DNA of 64,000 nt, from the NCBI RefSeq assembly GCF_000002235.5, contig NW_022145606.1, forward strand, positions 20,789,539-20,853,538. The letters run 5' to 3'. Every line of letters starts with the position of its first letter. Position 1 is the first letter of the stretch. Position numbers and translations under genes: made by a program. Shown here piece after piece: positions 1 through 11,893 of this stretch. This stretch comes from Strongylocentrotus purpuratus (Eukaryota > Echinodermata > Echinoidea > Camarodonta > Strongylocentrotidae). The notes beneath the pieces were generated by a model. It saw only the letters and a program-made list of their open reading frames with translations. It was not told where the DNA came from and made no database searches.

Positions 1-1916
1 TGCCGTATAAAATAGATTATAATCCTACTGTCTGATGATTCTACTCAGTTACTTTGCAGTGGTAAAGCATAATGATACGAAAGCGTGAAGAGATGCAAGG
101 TTTTAAACGTGGGTGTAACTTCCGAGTTTTTTTAACTGAAGGTTAGGATGGGTTTTTTTTTATTATCGCTCCTAATTGTTTTGTTAGAATTTCCAATGAA
201 AATTCGCAATGAATAGAATTCGAATACCTGTATTGAAAATCCCAAATTAAATATGCAGTTGAATGTAGGCGTATGTCTATGCAATATGCATAACGTAAGT
301 CTATTTTGACCTTAACCAAAATCATATCCTGATAAAATTAGTTATCATTATCAAAATGTCGGGATGTATGTGCTTTTTGTTAAAGCAGAATGGCGAAGAT
401 TTTAATTAACCTCTAACAGTTAGGAATTTAAGCTATTTGTATGATGTATCACTGAATAAAATGAATTTAAAAGTTTCGTGCTCTGCAATGAACCGTTAAA
501 GGCAAACTGTCGTTTTTAATTATTCTACATCGTTTTTCGGATGCATATATCGTCTATTAAGAACATTAAGTTCCATGATGTGTTAGGTATGCGCCCTCCC
601 CCCTCCCCCCTCCCCCCTCCCCCAGTCAGCAGAGTCAGCTTTTACTCATCTTCGACTCAGAATTTGGGATGTTTAAAAGCTTAATCAATACCAAGCTAGA
701 GGATATGACTACGTTTTCCGGTGTTTTCCCCCTGGAGGGTGTTTCATCAAATAAAAATTAATTTCGATTAAAAAAAAATATATATATAAACAGAATTGTT
801 AAGGCCGGACCACTTTTGGCTTAACACTGATGCTCGTGAGCTGTTTCATGGAATCAAATTTAAACTAGAATAGATATTGATAATATTTAGGTCAAATGTA
901 AAGCGCTAGCGGCTCTGTAATCAAGGCTAGTCGAATTTGGGTCAAACAACCACAACATTGCGTCGCTAAGCTACTGCAATAGAGGTCCTCAAAAAGTAAG
1001 TACATTCCGTTTTTCCTCAAATATGTTCATTCTGTTGATAACAAAACATGTTACTTTGGTAGAAGGAAAGTGTTCCTCTCATTTTTAATCGAACGATATT
1101 TGAAATAAATATCAACTATTAATACTAGGATTTCCGACCTAGGGGTCTAGATTTCTAAGTTCATGTTAAACTTAAGTTTAACTGGAACTTTGTTGGTGAA
1201 TGCTAGTATAAGTTATTAATTTAAATGGACGAATTGCACCGGTTCATGCATTTCCGTCCCGTTCATATAAAATCATGCATGTCCAAATCTACTTGTCTAA
1301 CGCCGTTGAATATCTGGCTTTGACAGGTCCAAATTCACTAAAAAATATAGTTTATTCTTGCATTTGATTAAAAAATAAGTCCACCACGGCTTTAGATTCA
1401 TCGCGTTGAATGATCGCCGATAAGTTTAGTGCTTGTTTATCTAATCGTAGATTTAGGCTTAGTTAGATTCCAAATCTACTTTGTTATGTGCTGGTAGCCC
1501 TTGTTTCTTGTTGATCGACGGGATCGTTGTTTTCTATAACGTTGACATTTATGAAAGAAAATTGGACTTGTCTCCACAGTGTCAGACCCGAGACCAAGTT
1601 AGATCTCCATTAAGATCTAAGTTAATGTAGATTAAGTATACAGAACAGATGATGATACGAGATATATTCTAGGGTATGCCTACTCTCTACACTGCACTCT
1701 TTGTGCAGGATTTTTAGATAAGTTAGAAGTTGAAGTTAGTCCTATATCTTGAATACTTGTATATTTGTGAGATTTAAATTAACAGGAGTTAGATCTAGTC
1801 TATATTTAACAGTAACAAATTCAATTTTAGACTAGATGTAGAATGTTATGTAGTAGGCCTAGGCTCATGTATCAAGTTTTATTTTTATTTTTTTCTTCAT
1901 TTCATTTTTGTTTCAG
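1..1916. other. No gene seen; AT-rich unique-looking DNA
   Basis: I find no convincing exon, RNA gene or transposon end here. Short open frames, such as 143-325 on the minus strand, lack exon-like borders. The only structured piece is a short C-rich minisatellite at about 592-624 (units of six to eight C with one T). Confidence 0.4.
592..624. repeat. Short CCCCCCT-type minisatellite
   Basis: Four tandem units of C-rich sequence, each broken by one T, lie between unique flanks. It is one of many G/C homopolymer-rich tracts in an otherwise AT-rich window. Confidence 0.8.
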
Positions 1917-1971
1917 AGATGGAGTGGACCTGGACTATAAGTCATATCGACGAAATATACCTCTAGTCTAA
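1917..1971 (+). CDS. Possible terminal coding exon of a gene lying to the left
   Basis: A strong acceptor (about 40 bases of T/C-rich sequence ending in TTTCAG at 1916) is followed by one base and 17 open codons in one frame, then TAA at 1969-1971. The peptide ends with residues YRRNIPLV. The other two frames also close quickly, so this could equally be a 5' UTR exon or chance. Possible poly(A) signals (AATAAA near 2609) lie downstream. I do not recognise the product; low confidence. Confidence 0.22.
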
Positions 1972-2999
1972 AACTTCACTCCCATCGTGTCTTCAACGTC
2001 TTGCCTCTTGGACTAACTTCTCATCCTGCCTCGGTCCCGAGGAAAGCGTTTGGATCTGCATAATAATATCCAGTTTTAAAAAAAAATTGCCGTTGATGTG
2101 ATTTTCTAAGCAAATTTTGAACACCGACATTAAAATAAGGGTGAGGTTTTTTTTAATATTCGTCTAGACCTACATAGATATAAACTACTTACTTGTAGTT
2201 GAGTTGATAGTCTTGATATTCATTTATGATAAAGGGTTTAAAATACCGGATATTAGATGCTACATGCACAATCACAAACTGAAAAGTCAGTTTTTTTATT
2301 TTAAGAGGAAGCCAACCATGACAGGTCAAAAACATAGATAAATTACTAGACCAGCCAGATTTTCATTTATCCTGTGCATAGAATAGGCCTATATGGCAGC
2401 AATTACATTATAGAGATGTGATTTAACAAAATCAACAAGCATATGCATGATGTAAGCTGCTATCTTTTTGTTATATGCCATTTAAGGTATCTTTTTTCCT
2501 TCTATTTACCAGAGGGCATTTGTTATCAATCTTTGTACAATAGGGTTTGTTTCAAGATCAGAGTATCCACGATTAACTTATATTAGAATGTTGTAGTTTA
2601 ATATTACAAATAAAAGCTCTAGTTCAAGATCAGGATTTTAAAGAAATGTTTGGTATCATAGTCAAAAGCAAGATAAGTCCAAAATGTGTATTAGAACAAA
2701 AGGTTCCACATTACACAGTCCACCTTGACATATAATGGGTTGGAGTAAAAACATTTGAATTACAATAAGAATCACTGATGACATTATACTTGTGTTTAGT
2801 TGACCACATTAAATTGTGTAAAGTGACAACTATTTTCCTGAGAAATATATTTGCTCTATTTATGGTAAATGTGTATCTCTGTTTTAAATCTTAGTTTGCA
2901 AATTAAAGAGCTGTGGCATCTACATGAACTGCAAAACTCATGGCATCTGGAATTTCATACCTAATGTATTGTATATCTATTCAAGTTGAAAAGATAAGC
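1972..2999. other. No gene seen
   Basis: AT-rich sequence with an AATAAA near 2609, which could end a transcript that uses the 1917 acceptor. No repeats with clear borders and no exon-like frames were found. Confidence 0.35.
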
Positions 3000-4085
3000 G
3001 TTATCAGTTATTATAATTGATCTTATTTGTATGTTTTGTGCCTGTCATCATTGCCATGCCCCTACATCAATTAATAAGAAAGAAAATTTAAAACAAGTAA
3101 GTACAGTTCTCATAGTCATTGTTAGAGGTCTAATTCCGATTACACAGTAAAAACGCTGCTTAAAAAAGTGATGTTCACTTACATTTGTACACTATCTTAA
3201 ACAACAGTTGAACAAATTGTAAACAATGTTGCTCGAAACGAAAGTAATTTTGTTAACCATTCGCTGTTTAAAATTTAATGACTGCTATATTTACTATACG
3301 AGAGCTTTTAAACAGTGTTGTTTACATATGACGTCATGTGTCACGTGCCAGTACAGTCTGCGTTGGCTAAAAGCTTTATTTCACATCATGGCCGACCAAG
3401 CTACCGACGCGCTTCTAAGTGACTGGGGATTCAATGGCTTAATTGAAATCACTTTTCTATTAACCAATTTGAAGTTTTTAACTTATAGCGTAAGTTCACA
3501 GTTAAAATTGTCAGTATCTGTACGCAAATGTCAGAATATAGGTAGACTTAAAATCGTCGCGTCATGCAGTGCATACTGATCGTGCACTCGGTTATAACGT
3601 GTGCTAAATTCCTTGCCATAGAGATTGCATGCATCGCTATTAAACAACCCCCACTGAACAACAGCTCCTTTTTAAACAACTTTCTTTAAACAACCCAGTT
3701 GGTGTAAACAACCCCCACTGAACAACAGCTCATTTTTTAAACAACCGTCTTTAAACAACACCGGTTGTTTAAATTGTGATTTTAAACAAGTTGTTCAAAA
3801 TGTTGATCAACTAAGTGTTTAAACTTGAAACAACTCGAAATGCTTAACATTTTAAACAACTCTCAGATCAGGTCACCCGTTAATCCGAGGTTGTTTAAAC
3901 TTTTAAACAACTTGTTCACAAAAAAATTAACTGTGTAGAGTATCGGAATTAGACCTCTAACAAGGACTATGAGAACTGTACTAACTTTTCTAAAATTTTC
4001 TTTCTTATTAATTGATGTAGGGGCATGGCAATGATGACATGCACAAAACATACAAATAGATCAATTATAATAGCAAAATGTTATC
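3000..4085. mobile_element. Foldback element with ~150-bp terminal inverted repeats
   Basis: The stretch at about 3007-3150 is matched in reverse complement by about 3926-4075. The match is near-identical over a 60-base block around the shared word CATTGCCATGCCCCTACATC, with small gaps elsewhere. The interior (3150-3925) is packed with the word TTTAAACAAC in direct and inverted orientation. No transposase frame is visible. The layout (long arms plus internally repetitive sequence) resembles echinoderm foldback elements, but I cannot assign a family. Exact ends and target duplication are not resolved. Confidence 0.8.
3640..3915. repeat. TTTAAACAAC-rich repetitive core
   Basis: Within the foldback interior the words AACAACCCCCACTGAACAAC and TTTAAACAAC recur many times, including self-complementary GTTGTTTAAA forms. 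One roughly 55-base unit occurs twice (near 3645 and 3705). Further isolated copies lie near 3200. Confidence 0.75.
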
Positions 4086-4365
4086 ACCTACCAAAAACAA
4101 GAACGGTTTTTTCCAACAGAATGTTTACTTTCACTGGCCCAAAATATTGAAATGCCCTATCCGGCACATTAAAAGAAAAACCCTCATTACGTTGTTAAAA
4201 CAATGCCCTCGAGCACTTTTGGTTGCAAACGTATCAAATTCAGTAGTTGCCCGTCTTTTCCCCCTAATTTGGCCAAACTTGCCATTTTTCAAACATAAAA
4301 GCTGTAACTTGTATATGATTTGTACCATATAATACTAATACAAAATGATTCCTCTATGTCCACCA

Positions 4366-4470
4366 TTTCTTTCTCTCTCCCTTTTTTGTTTCTTTCTCTG
4401 TCTCCCTCTCTGTTTGTCTGTCTGTCGCTCTGTCTCTCTCTCTGTCTCTGTCTCTCTCTCTCTCTACACC
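4366..4470. repeat. CT/TCTG microsatellite
   Basis: Pyrimidine-rich tract of TCTC, TCTG and CTGT words. It explains the two overlapping serine/leucine-rich open frames here, which are not genes. Confidence 0.9.
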
Positions 4471-4479
4471 CTCTGCCTT

Positions 4480-5271
4480 CTTCTTTTCGTTCTGTTTTGC
4501 CCCTTTTCTGTTTGTCACTCTTTCATTCACATTTCATCCTCATCTTGTCATTCTGCTAATGTTTCTTATTTGTTTTTTTGTTTCGTTAACTGTTTGTTTT
4601 TATTGTCTGTCATTTTTTAAATTTTTGTATTCTTTTTCTGAATTAAGTTATACATGTATACAATTTAATTATTATTATTATGCGAACCTACACCCAACAA
4701 GCATTACTTCCAAGTAGGTTCGTTTTTTCATTTCCTGTAACCAAATCATTTTGCATTACAATGACTAAAAAACAATGTCAAAGATATTTTAATGCTAATT
4801 TCTGTTTATATATCATTACGTTTATTATTGTCTGTCATTGTTTTATGTATATTCGCTCTGTATAGAGCGATATACTACTACTATTACTACTCCCCAATAT
4901 GTTGCATAAAACATACACAAATGGTTATGAAAATATTCTGTTTTCTTCCAAACCCTTAAAATTATGAGATAATTATTTTGCCTTCTAAAAGTGCTTTCGT
5001 ATCAATATTCTTAAAGAATATTCTTTATCCGTCCATTTATATATTTTCCAATCAAGGAAATTGACATGACCAGAAATACAAAAGCTGTAGATAGATTGAA
5101 AAATTACACTGTTATTAATTTTTCATAGTATAACATAACTTTCTATTCTAAATTTTAGATTGCAGAGTATGAATCCACTCCAACATTATGCTTCATATGG
5201 AACATCGGCCAGCCTACATAAACAAGCTCCCTTTCCCAGCTCCAAGCAATATGGACCATAATGCTGAACAG
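4480..5271. other. No confident gene; possible extension of the 5272 exon
   Basis: A frame opens after an acceptor-like TTTTAG near 5158 and runs 33 codons to TAA (5259-5261) and TGA (5265-5267). It continues in the same frame as the candidate exon that starts at 5272. This could be chance or a decayed exon. The overlapping 61-codon frame at 5188-5373 is in a different phase from the best exon model. Confidence 0.3.
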
Positions 5272-5420
5272 ATCGTGGACTGGTTGCTTTCTCATTTAAT
5301 TACGACTTCCAGTCAAACAGATTTTCAAATAACTCACCTGAAGATATTAAACGTGCTCCAGTCTGTGTACTAAAATTTGCCATCGAGTATGAGATTATTG
5401 GTTTAATAAGATTTCATCAG
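5272..5420 (+). CDS. Candidate internal exon, unidentified gene A
   Basis: Acceptor CAG at 5269-5271 (weak pyrimidine tract); two bases then 49 open codons, ending in phase 0 at a good donor, TTTCATCAG followed by GTAATT. The peptide has mixed, protein-like composition, with local motifs RGLVAFSFNYDF and EYEIIGLIRFHQ. In-frame stops at 5259-5267 mean the exon must begin after them. I do not recognise the family. It pairs by phase with the frame starting at 5652. Confidence 0.4.
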
Positions 5421-5651
5421 GTAATTTTTTAAAGGAAGTAACATTTTCAATGATACTTCCGAGCATTCTATTCTTTTAATGAGAATAGTAGAATCTTGCG
5501 GAAGAAAACAGAAAACAATTACAGTTAAAAGCTAAAAACTAAAGTCATTTAAGCATGATCTTTCGAAAAATATCTTGCTGAGTGTTGTTGCTGATCTAAA
5601 AAGCTATGCTTGTTTCATGATGGTTATTGTTTCTAAACTTATATTCCGTAG

Positions 5652-5792
5652 ATAAATCCGTTCGTGGTGAGCAATCTTAAAATATCAAATTGGACATTTC
5701 AAAGATGCAAATTCATCTCAGCAGCATTGCACCAATGTGAGGGCTTATTTAGAACTCTTCCTAGATGTTCTGTTGGCATGACCTTGTGTTGA
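5652..5792 (+). CDS. Candidate exon, unidentified gene A
   Basis: After an intron-like 231 bp, the acceptor CCGTAG opens a frame of 46 codons in the phase left by the 5420 donor. Recognisable stretches are NWTFQRCKF, ALHQCEGLFRTL and RCSVGMTLC, then TGA at 5790-5792. Either the gene stops here or the exon splices out earlier. A phase-2 exit at 5785 would join the 8835 exon in frame, but that donor (TT/GTGTTG) is weak. Function unknown. Confidence 0.35.
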   Translation: MNPFVVSNLKISNWTFQRCKFISAALHQCEGLFRTLPRCSVGMTLC

Positions 5793-7469
5793 TAATTACC
5801 TGTTGATGCCTCGATTGGATATTATTATCATGTGCCTAAGAACAGAATCAAAAGAAACAACTGAACAATGCTATTGGAGTGTAAACAGTCCTGCAGGAAA
5901 TGATATATCAACTGGGATTAATATTGTCCTTTGAAAATGTTCAAAGCTGACAGAAAGAAAATTGATAATTAACTTCATATAGACAAACTGTTGCACCAAG
6001 AAAAACACATTTTCACCAACTGCATGACCTTACATGACAATAACATGTGTGTAACCCTTAAATTAACAACCATATGGGTAAGACCAATCCTTAACACAAA
6101 TGTTACTCTTTTAATCTCCACCGATGTACCTCGACTAGACAGTGGCAGATACTAGCTGCAATAGTTTTAACAACTGGCTGTCACTTTAATAGCAGTACTT
6201 TCATTTGTGTCATTGACAATTTTCTTATTGTATCCCTTGAATTAATTTGCTATTGCTCATCATATACAACATGTAGATTTCAGTGCATTAAAGCAAAATA
6301 CTAACTATTAGACTTTGAAGCTTCAAAAATATGTGTAAATTCTACTTTGTATTTGAGCAATGTACTGTTTGTCGTCTAAAATGAAAAAGAATGAATTGAT
6401 GAAATTGGATGCTAACGCATGGTAGTTATTATGAAATGATGTGATTCAATGATGGTGTTTTTTTTTTAATGGGGAGTATCCAAATACCCTAGCAATGCTT
6501 TTGTAAGAAGCCAGTGTTTTTAATATTTTTTTAAACTTTATTCCTTTTTTCTTTTCTTCCCCCCCCCCTTTTTGTTGGGGAGAGTTGTAATGGGAGTGTG
6601 GTTGTGTGTTAATCGGGGGGGGGGGGGGGAGAAAGATAGTATATGAATTAAATAAATGGAATAAGGGCACACATGTAGGAATACATATGGTAATTTATGA
6701 CCCCAAATTGGCCATTTATTTTGTACAGAATTCTTCATTTTCCGATGCGTGCCCAAATTTAATTTGACCGTCAAGCAAATCAATGCTGACCATTTCGGAT
6801 TAATATTAGGTTTTTTTTTCCTTCCTTTAAAAAAAATTATTTTGTTTAAAAGGGTTACTCTCTCAGTATGAAACGTGTTTTCCTGATAGGCCCTGTACAA
6901 ATTATAGGTCAAAACTACAAAGGAAATTGAATAAAGTTTAAATACATATTACCTATCATATCATAATTTTTGTTTTTCTTTTTTTGTCAAAACATAATAT
7001 GAAGACAGACAAAATAGATATGTCAACAGGTAAAGCAATATATCAAACTTCCTTTTGAATCGATTAACATAAATTAAAGCGCAAAAGCTCAAATACTCGT
7101 TTGGTTTGTTGTTACTGAAAAAAAACGTCTCTGTGATAAAAAAAAAATGATAACATTTATCTTAAAATTGATTTCAAAGCTTATATCTTTTTTCTTTTTT
7201 TTTAGTTTGTTTTTCATTGTGAAACATGACCTAAAATCGAAATAAATTTAAGGCCCATAAAATTGATCTGAATAATTTTAATATTAATTTCAAGGCCTTA
7301 TGACCCCCCCCCCCCCCCCCCCATATTTGCCCTTCCCTCTCCACATCCCGGAGTTCGTATTTTTTGTCGCTAAATAAACTAGGTGAGGCCTACAAAATTA
7401 AATCGTTCATGGGAAGAAAAAAAATCAGATCTATACATCCAAACATGTCAATACCAAGAGTATCATAAT
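5793..7469. other. No gene seen; possible intron of gene A
   Basis: AT-rich sequence with a C10 run (6560), a G-run (6616-6629) and a C20 run (7303-7322). The open frames on the minus strand at 6446-6912 come from these low-complexity tracts. No transposon ends were resolved. Confidence 0.35.
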
Positions 7470-7473
7470 TTAA

Positions 7474-8609
7474 CCCTAAAAAGGCCGGGCTATTTGAGTT
7501 CTCAGTACGGCCGGGAGGGCTATTTTTTTTCCCAAACAGGTTTGCCAATGCTAATATATCCGGTCATCTGATTGGCTGATATGTTACGTCATTAGCAATG
7601 ACGTAACCGTTAGGGTGAGTGATAGGGTTATATAAATCATGCAGAATCACTTTTCATCAACCCATCGTTGGCTCAATCGGTAAGGACAGCGTGTTACTAA
7701 TAGCACTTTGAAGTTGACTTGAGGGATCAAATCTCAGTTTATTCAGTTTTGTTTGCCTTTATAAATAGTGAGGCAAAGCAATAAATAATCAAAGTCTAAT
7801 TGTTTGTGACCTCTTTCCAAGCTGCTAATGACGTAGAACATATCAGTCAATCAGAAGAACGGAAATATAAGAAATTGCAAACCTGTTTGGGAATTAAAAA
7901 AATCGCGGCCGGGGGGGGAGGGGGGCAATAGGGCCCCCCTTTAAGAATTCGGCCGTGAAACGGCCGATCTCCGCGAAAATTTGCACGCGTGACAAGTGAG
8001 GTGTATAGAATACTATGATAATTTCAATCTTTTTAGAAATTCGCTAATTTGCATATTCATGGTAATTTATACAAATAAGGTAATAAATCACATTTTTACC
8101 CATAAATCATATGTTATTCAGATTTAAGCATTCCTTTTCACTACATATATTTATTAGACCATGAGAAATAATAATACGGCAACAAATTTGGAAGAGCCAG
8201 CTAATTCCTTATGTTATCTCTTGTTTTGACAATTTCTTATGTATTTCATTGTTTTTGTTGTTTTATTTCATTGCTAACTACAATACAACTATTTTGACTC
8301 CCAAAACAACCACCTAAAATTTAAACAAGACCCAATAACCAATGTTTGATCTCTTTGTAGGAAAAAATGACATCCATATGTTTTGTACACAAATCACAAA
8401 AATGAGCGATTTTCGGGCTGACATGCAAAGGCAAAAGGTCAGGTGAGCTTGTAACTGTAGGTAGGTCCGATTTTCAAAAAAAATCTTCTAAAAGATGCGC
8501 AAGACTGGAAATAAAAAAGTCAGCGAGCGGCGGGGCGCCATCCATATGCGTTCTCGAACAATCAGGAAAACCGTGGAGGGGGGATAATAGCCCCCCGGTC
8601 TTATTAGGG
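7474..8609. mobile_element. Non-autonomous piggyBac-like element with TTAA target duplication
   Basis: TTAA at 7470-7473 is followed by CCCTAAAAAGGCCGGGCTAT. The right end, read in reverse complement, is TTAA (8610-8613) then CCCTAATAAGACCGGG. TTAA duplication plus CCC...GGG termini is the hallmark of the piggyBac superfamily; Kolobok also uses TTAA. The element is 1136 bp with no transposase frame. A second, internal inverted repeat has arms near 7510-7596 and 7824-7925, sharing CCCAAACAGGTTTGC. The ends are clear; the family is inferred from end structure. Confidence 0.8.
7510..7925. repeat. Internal inverted repeat of the piggyBac-like element
   Basis: The left arm reads CCCAAACAGGTTTGC, then CATCTGATTGGCTGATATGT, then ACGTCATTAGC. 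The right arm carries the reverse complement at 7824-7925 with scattered mismatches. The sequence between the arms holds a weak tRNA-like stretch (about 7667-7745). Confidence 0.75.
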
Positions 8610-8724
8610 TTAAGCATTCTGTCTCTATCTCTTTCTAATTACTCCGTTTTTTGTATGTCTTTCTACCATATGTACATGTATTCCTCTATATTTCTCTTTA
8701 TACCCCCCCCCTTCTTTATCGCGC

Positions 8725-8785
8725 GCGCGCTCTCTCTATCTCTCTCTCTCTCTCTCTCTCCCTCTCTGCTTCTCTCTCTTTACTA
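8725..8785. repeat. GC / CT microsatellite
   Basis: A (GC)n run passes into a (CT)n run of about 50 bases, about 50 bp upstream of the 8835 exon acceptor. It may supply part of the pyrimidine tract context. Confidence 0.9.
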
Positions 8786-8834
8786 TATTACATCCAACGC
8801 ACCTTACCTCCATCACTCTGTTTTCTGAACATAG

Positions 8835-8934
8835 GTTGAGTTTGTGTGGAACTAGAAAGGGCGGCACACTTGAATCTCATCTCAATGGTCTTCAAGCTTT
8901 ATCAAGAGGCGTCCTAAGTGTGTATCTTTATCAT
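8835..8934 (+). CDS. Candidate exon, unidentified gene A
   Basis: Acceptor ATAG at 8831-8834; one base then 33 open codons, ending in phase 0 at a consensus donor (CAT/GTAAGT). The other two frames close within a few codons. Composition is strongly protein-like: SLCGTRKGGTLESHLNGLQ followed by ALSRGVLSVYLYH. It joins the next exon in phase. I do not recognise the family; a conserved helical protein is my guess. Confidence 0.55.
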
Positions 8935-9465
8935 GTAAGTATCGCTCCACGCTGTGTGTACTGTACACTCTCACTATATATATATTTTTTTTTTTAATCT
9001 GTATATTGTATAACATCCGCTAAGACGATGATATTTTTCTGTATTATCTGTTTTAACATTTAAATCGATTTCGATTTTGGGCCTTTTTTTCTTTGTTAAC
9101 GTTTCCTTAGTGTTTGTATGTTTTCTAGTAAAATCGTCCCCTTCTGCTTCGTAAGTTTTTCAAACTGTTTTATATGTTGAGTTCTCGTATCAGACATATT
9201 GCTCCAGTTGTCTCATTTTCGCTCGCTGGACTATTGCCAGCCCAAACATAGCTATTTCGACGTCTAAAAAGTTCCACTATGTTGCAGGGTGTATATGACA
9301 TTGGGTATGATGTGTGAATCGGGTGTGCGGAAATGGTGTGCTGGGGAGGGGAAGTGGGAGTGTTCATGTGTGTGATATTTGTATGTGTTTCAACAATTAA
9401 ATACTAATAAATGACATATGGCTTATCATAAATCTACAATGACGACTAAACTGTCTACATTACAG

Positions 9466-9542
9466 TCCACAGATGAATGTGCCTTGAACGTGTATATAGC
9501 AGACGACACGAGGCGGATCAGACGACACTTGATAGTGATTTT
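9466..9542 (+). CDS. Candidate exon, unidentified gene A
   Basis: Acceptor ATTACAG at 9459-9465; 25 open codons plus two bases, then donor GTATGT (an alternative donor GTGAGA lies four bases on). The peptide STDECALNVYIADDTRRIRR has a charged, structured look. It enters in phase 0, matching the exit of the 8835 exon. Exiting in phase 2 joins the 11869 exon. Confidence 0.55.
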
Positions 9543-10204
9543 GTATGTGAGATTGCTTTGCTAAATATAAAATACAAAAAACTTTTCCATATCTTTAAAC
9601 TATCATGGATATCTAATAATTAAACAGTTAGTACAATGAATCTACCAAACTACATAATACAATGAAATACTTGACTGAAAGTAGGGGAGTTTGATGTGGT
9701 GCACAATTGCACCCCTCTGTAAATAATCGAATAGTCCATGGCGTTCATGAATATTCATGTTTTTGCTTACCTCGGCATGATGTTTGCCTACACTAAATGG
9801 AAAAAAATACGGTGGGGGGGGGGGGGGTTGGCTGAAATGGACATAATGAACCCATCAGAACTGATCTATGATAACTCATGCTTGTTATCCTTCGTGTGCT
9901 TGACCTATAACTTAACAGTCGCGAGGCAAATTGCGTCCAAAGTTCGACTTGTTGCACATGTGTTATACAGGCAATGGCAAGCTGACGACCTATTTTGATC
10001 AAATTACGGTCAGGGAACTTTCAAAAGTCAATAGAACATGAGGGTTACAATGAAAGAGCTAGTGTCAACGTTCGTAGGGTGGATGTGGTTTTCGTTTAAA
10101 CAAAAAATTACTTTTTTAAAGATTTTGTTGGTAAAAGTCCATCGGCTAACATGTTAGGCTGCTGGACTATGGCGATAAGGGGCGTTGTCAAATAAGACTA
10201 AACG

Positions 10205-10442
10205 GAGCTATATGCTCGTGTGTCTCTGTCCCGGGTCTCTGTCTTTATTGTTGTTGATGATCGTTATCCCATTTCATAGACACCAAGTGCTCAATAGAAC
10301 ATCGAAACGTTGATAAATGACATAATTGATATTTCTTCTCTCCCATGTGTTCCTACAACATTTGTACACGTACTTCACTTTGTTTTCTCTGTCTGGATTA
10401 ACACTTCAAACAGGCGCGTACGCAGGGGGGGGGGGGGGGGTA
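10205..10442. repeat. 230-bp segment, copy 1 of a direct duplication
   Basis: Nearly identical to 13300-13530 (about six differences over 220 bp), including the shared end CAGGCGCGTACGCAGG followed by a G-run. The two copies diverge immediately outside. The shared terminal word is of hAT type (compare 19384), so the copies may be an old target region plus the element's first bases, duplicated recently. Confidence 0.85.
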
Positions 10443-11298
10443 GGCCCCCCCTTGAGTTTTGTGTATGTGTATGTTTTTCTTCGTAACTGCTAAGGTGGGC
10501 ATCTTCAAACCTATTATCCTTTGAACCCCATTAATATGCACCTCATAGACTGCCTAGGCAATAAATTGAACTGTGTTCAAGAATAACACTATTTAGGAAA
10601 GGGAGAAGTTTTCAAACTTTAGACAGAGCTTACCTAAAATGTGCCCCTCATTTTAAGCGACTGAAAGCAATTTTTATATCAAATTTCCTCCAAAACTTAA
10701 TAGTATATCTTTCATTAAGTAACTCATCAAGGGTCTTATTCATTCTTCAATTATAATATTATGCTTAAAACAAAAAAGGATTGTTTATTTAATCTTATAA
10801 TGAGACATAATCGGTCGCAATTCCAACTCACAAATTATTCATGTTGAGATTATCAAACGCTTAACTGCATAGTATAGAGCAGTATTTTCGACCGACTAAC
10901 GAGAAAACCATCCCTGATAATTGAATAATAACATTGTAGGGATGTATTATAGCGATGCCTTAATCTTGCATTTCATCGCTTTAATATAAGTTTTGTGGGT
11001 GCCCTTCCTTACCATAAATTGACTTTTTATGTAAGTGCCCCCTCACTTTGGAAGACGCCTCACCGCTCCTATTTAGTTTCATACCCATGTACAGTTTTGG
11101 CTTTACTTCTGTATGTTCTTTAGATCGTGTTACAATAATTTGGGGGGTCTTGTGCCTCTTCTTTTTTAGTCTTTAATTTGTGTTGGTGTCCTCGATTATG
11201 GTACAACTCAATAAGATATAAATTATTATATGTCATCATTGTTGAATAAAGCATTTTCTTTGGTCTTGATTCTTTTGTACTAGCATTCGTTATGTGAA

Positions 11299-11640
11299 GC
11301 AGTGGCGAAGCTACTAAGGCACGTACGTGCCACCATTGCATGGTGTAAAATTAGAAGGCTAGACAGAAAGAGAGAGAGAGAGAGAGAAGGCGATATAAAG
11401 AAATAAGAGTGTAAGGGAGGAGGAAGAGGATAACGAGGAAGAAAAAAAAGATGATGATGATGTTGTTAATGATGATGATGATGATGATGATATTGAAAGA
11501 AGAACATTTCCTATTCTGCCCTTTTTTAAATTGTCCTTGTTAATTTGCATTTTCTCAACCTGAGAGTGGTGTGAGCCCCCCCCCCCCTCCCAATAATGCC
11601 ATTTGCAGTGCCTAGACCCATGCTATACGTCATTGGAGGC
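11299..11640. mobile_element. Possible small hAT-like MITE
   Basis: Starts CAGTGGCGAAGCTACTAAGG and ends with the reverse complement of a CAATGACGTATAGCATGG-type end. Both resemble hAT termini (CAGTGGCG-like). The 8-bp flanks do not match, so the borders are provisional. The interior is AG- and GAT-rich microsatellite. Confidence 0.35.
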
Positions 11641-11868
11641 CGTGTGATGTCATATAATGCTAACTTATACTAAACATATAGATATGTCTTTATTAACAAC
11701 TATCATTATTAAATACGGGATTTGAAATCGTAAATTTGCTATTTTGTTGATGTTATTACGCCTGAGCATTGCTTTCTTTCTTTTCAGAATGATGTTACCA
11801 AGTTAAGTTTTATGATTTATGCGGGTTCCACATAGCTCATAAGTCATTTTCTACTTTCTGTATTACAG

Positions 11869-11893
11869 CACTCCTACTATCGGACTATTATGA
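11869..11893 (+). CDS. Candidate last coding exon of unidentified gene A
   Basis: A good acceptor (CTTTCTGTATTACAG) is followed by sequence that, joined in phase to the 9542 donor, reads seven codons to TGA at 11891-11893 (C-terminus FTPTIGLL). A second frame is open for 22 codons to a GTAACC donor at 11939, so alternative splicing is possible. About 950 bp of unique-looking DNA then runs to AATAAA at 12829, fitting a 3' UTR. Confidence 0.4.

Larger units (their letters stand above)
9547..11868. other. Probable intron of gene A, with repeats
   Basis: Contains the first copy of a 230-bp duplicated segment (10205-10442), a hAT-type end at 10414-10429, a hAT-like region 11299-11640 and AG and GAT microsatellites at 11366-11392 and 11449-11492. 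I see no further exon. Confidence 0.45.

Noticed and set aside
5188-5373. 61-codon frame starting with ATG
   Set aside because: It is in a different phase from the exon model with good donor at 5420 and has no splice or domain support; kept only as a note.
7667-7745. tRNA-like sequence inside the piggyBac-like element
   Set aside because: A- and B-box resemblance is weak (GGATCAAATCTC) and no cloverleaf forms.
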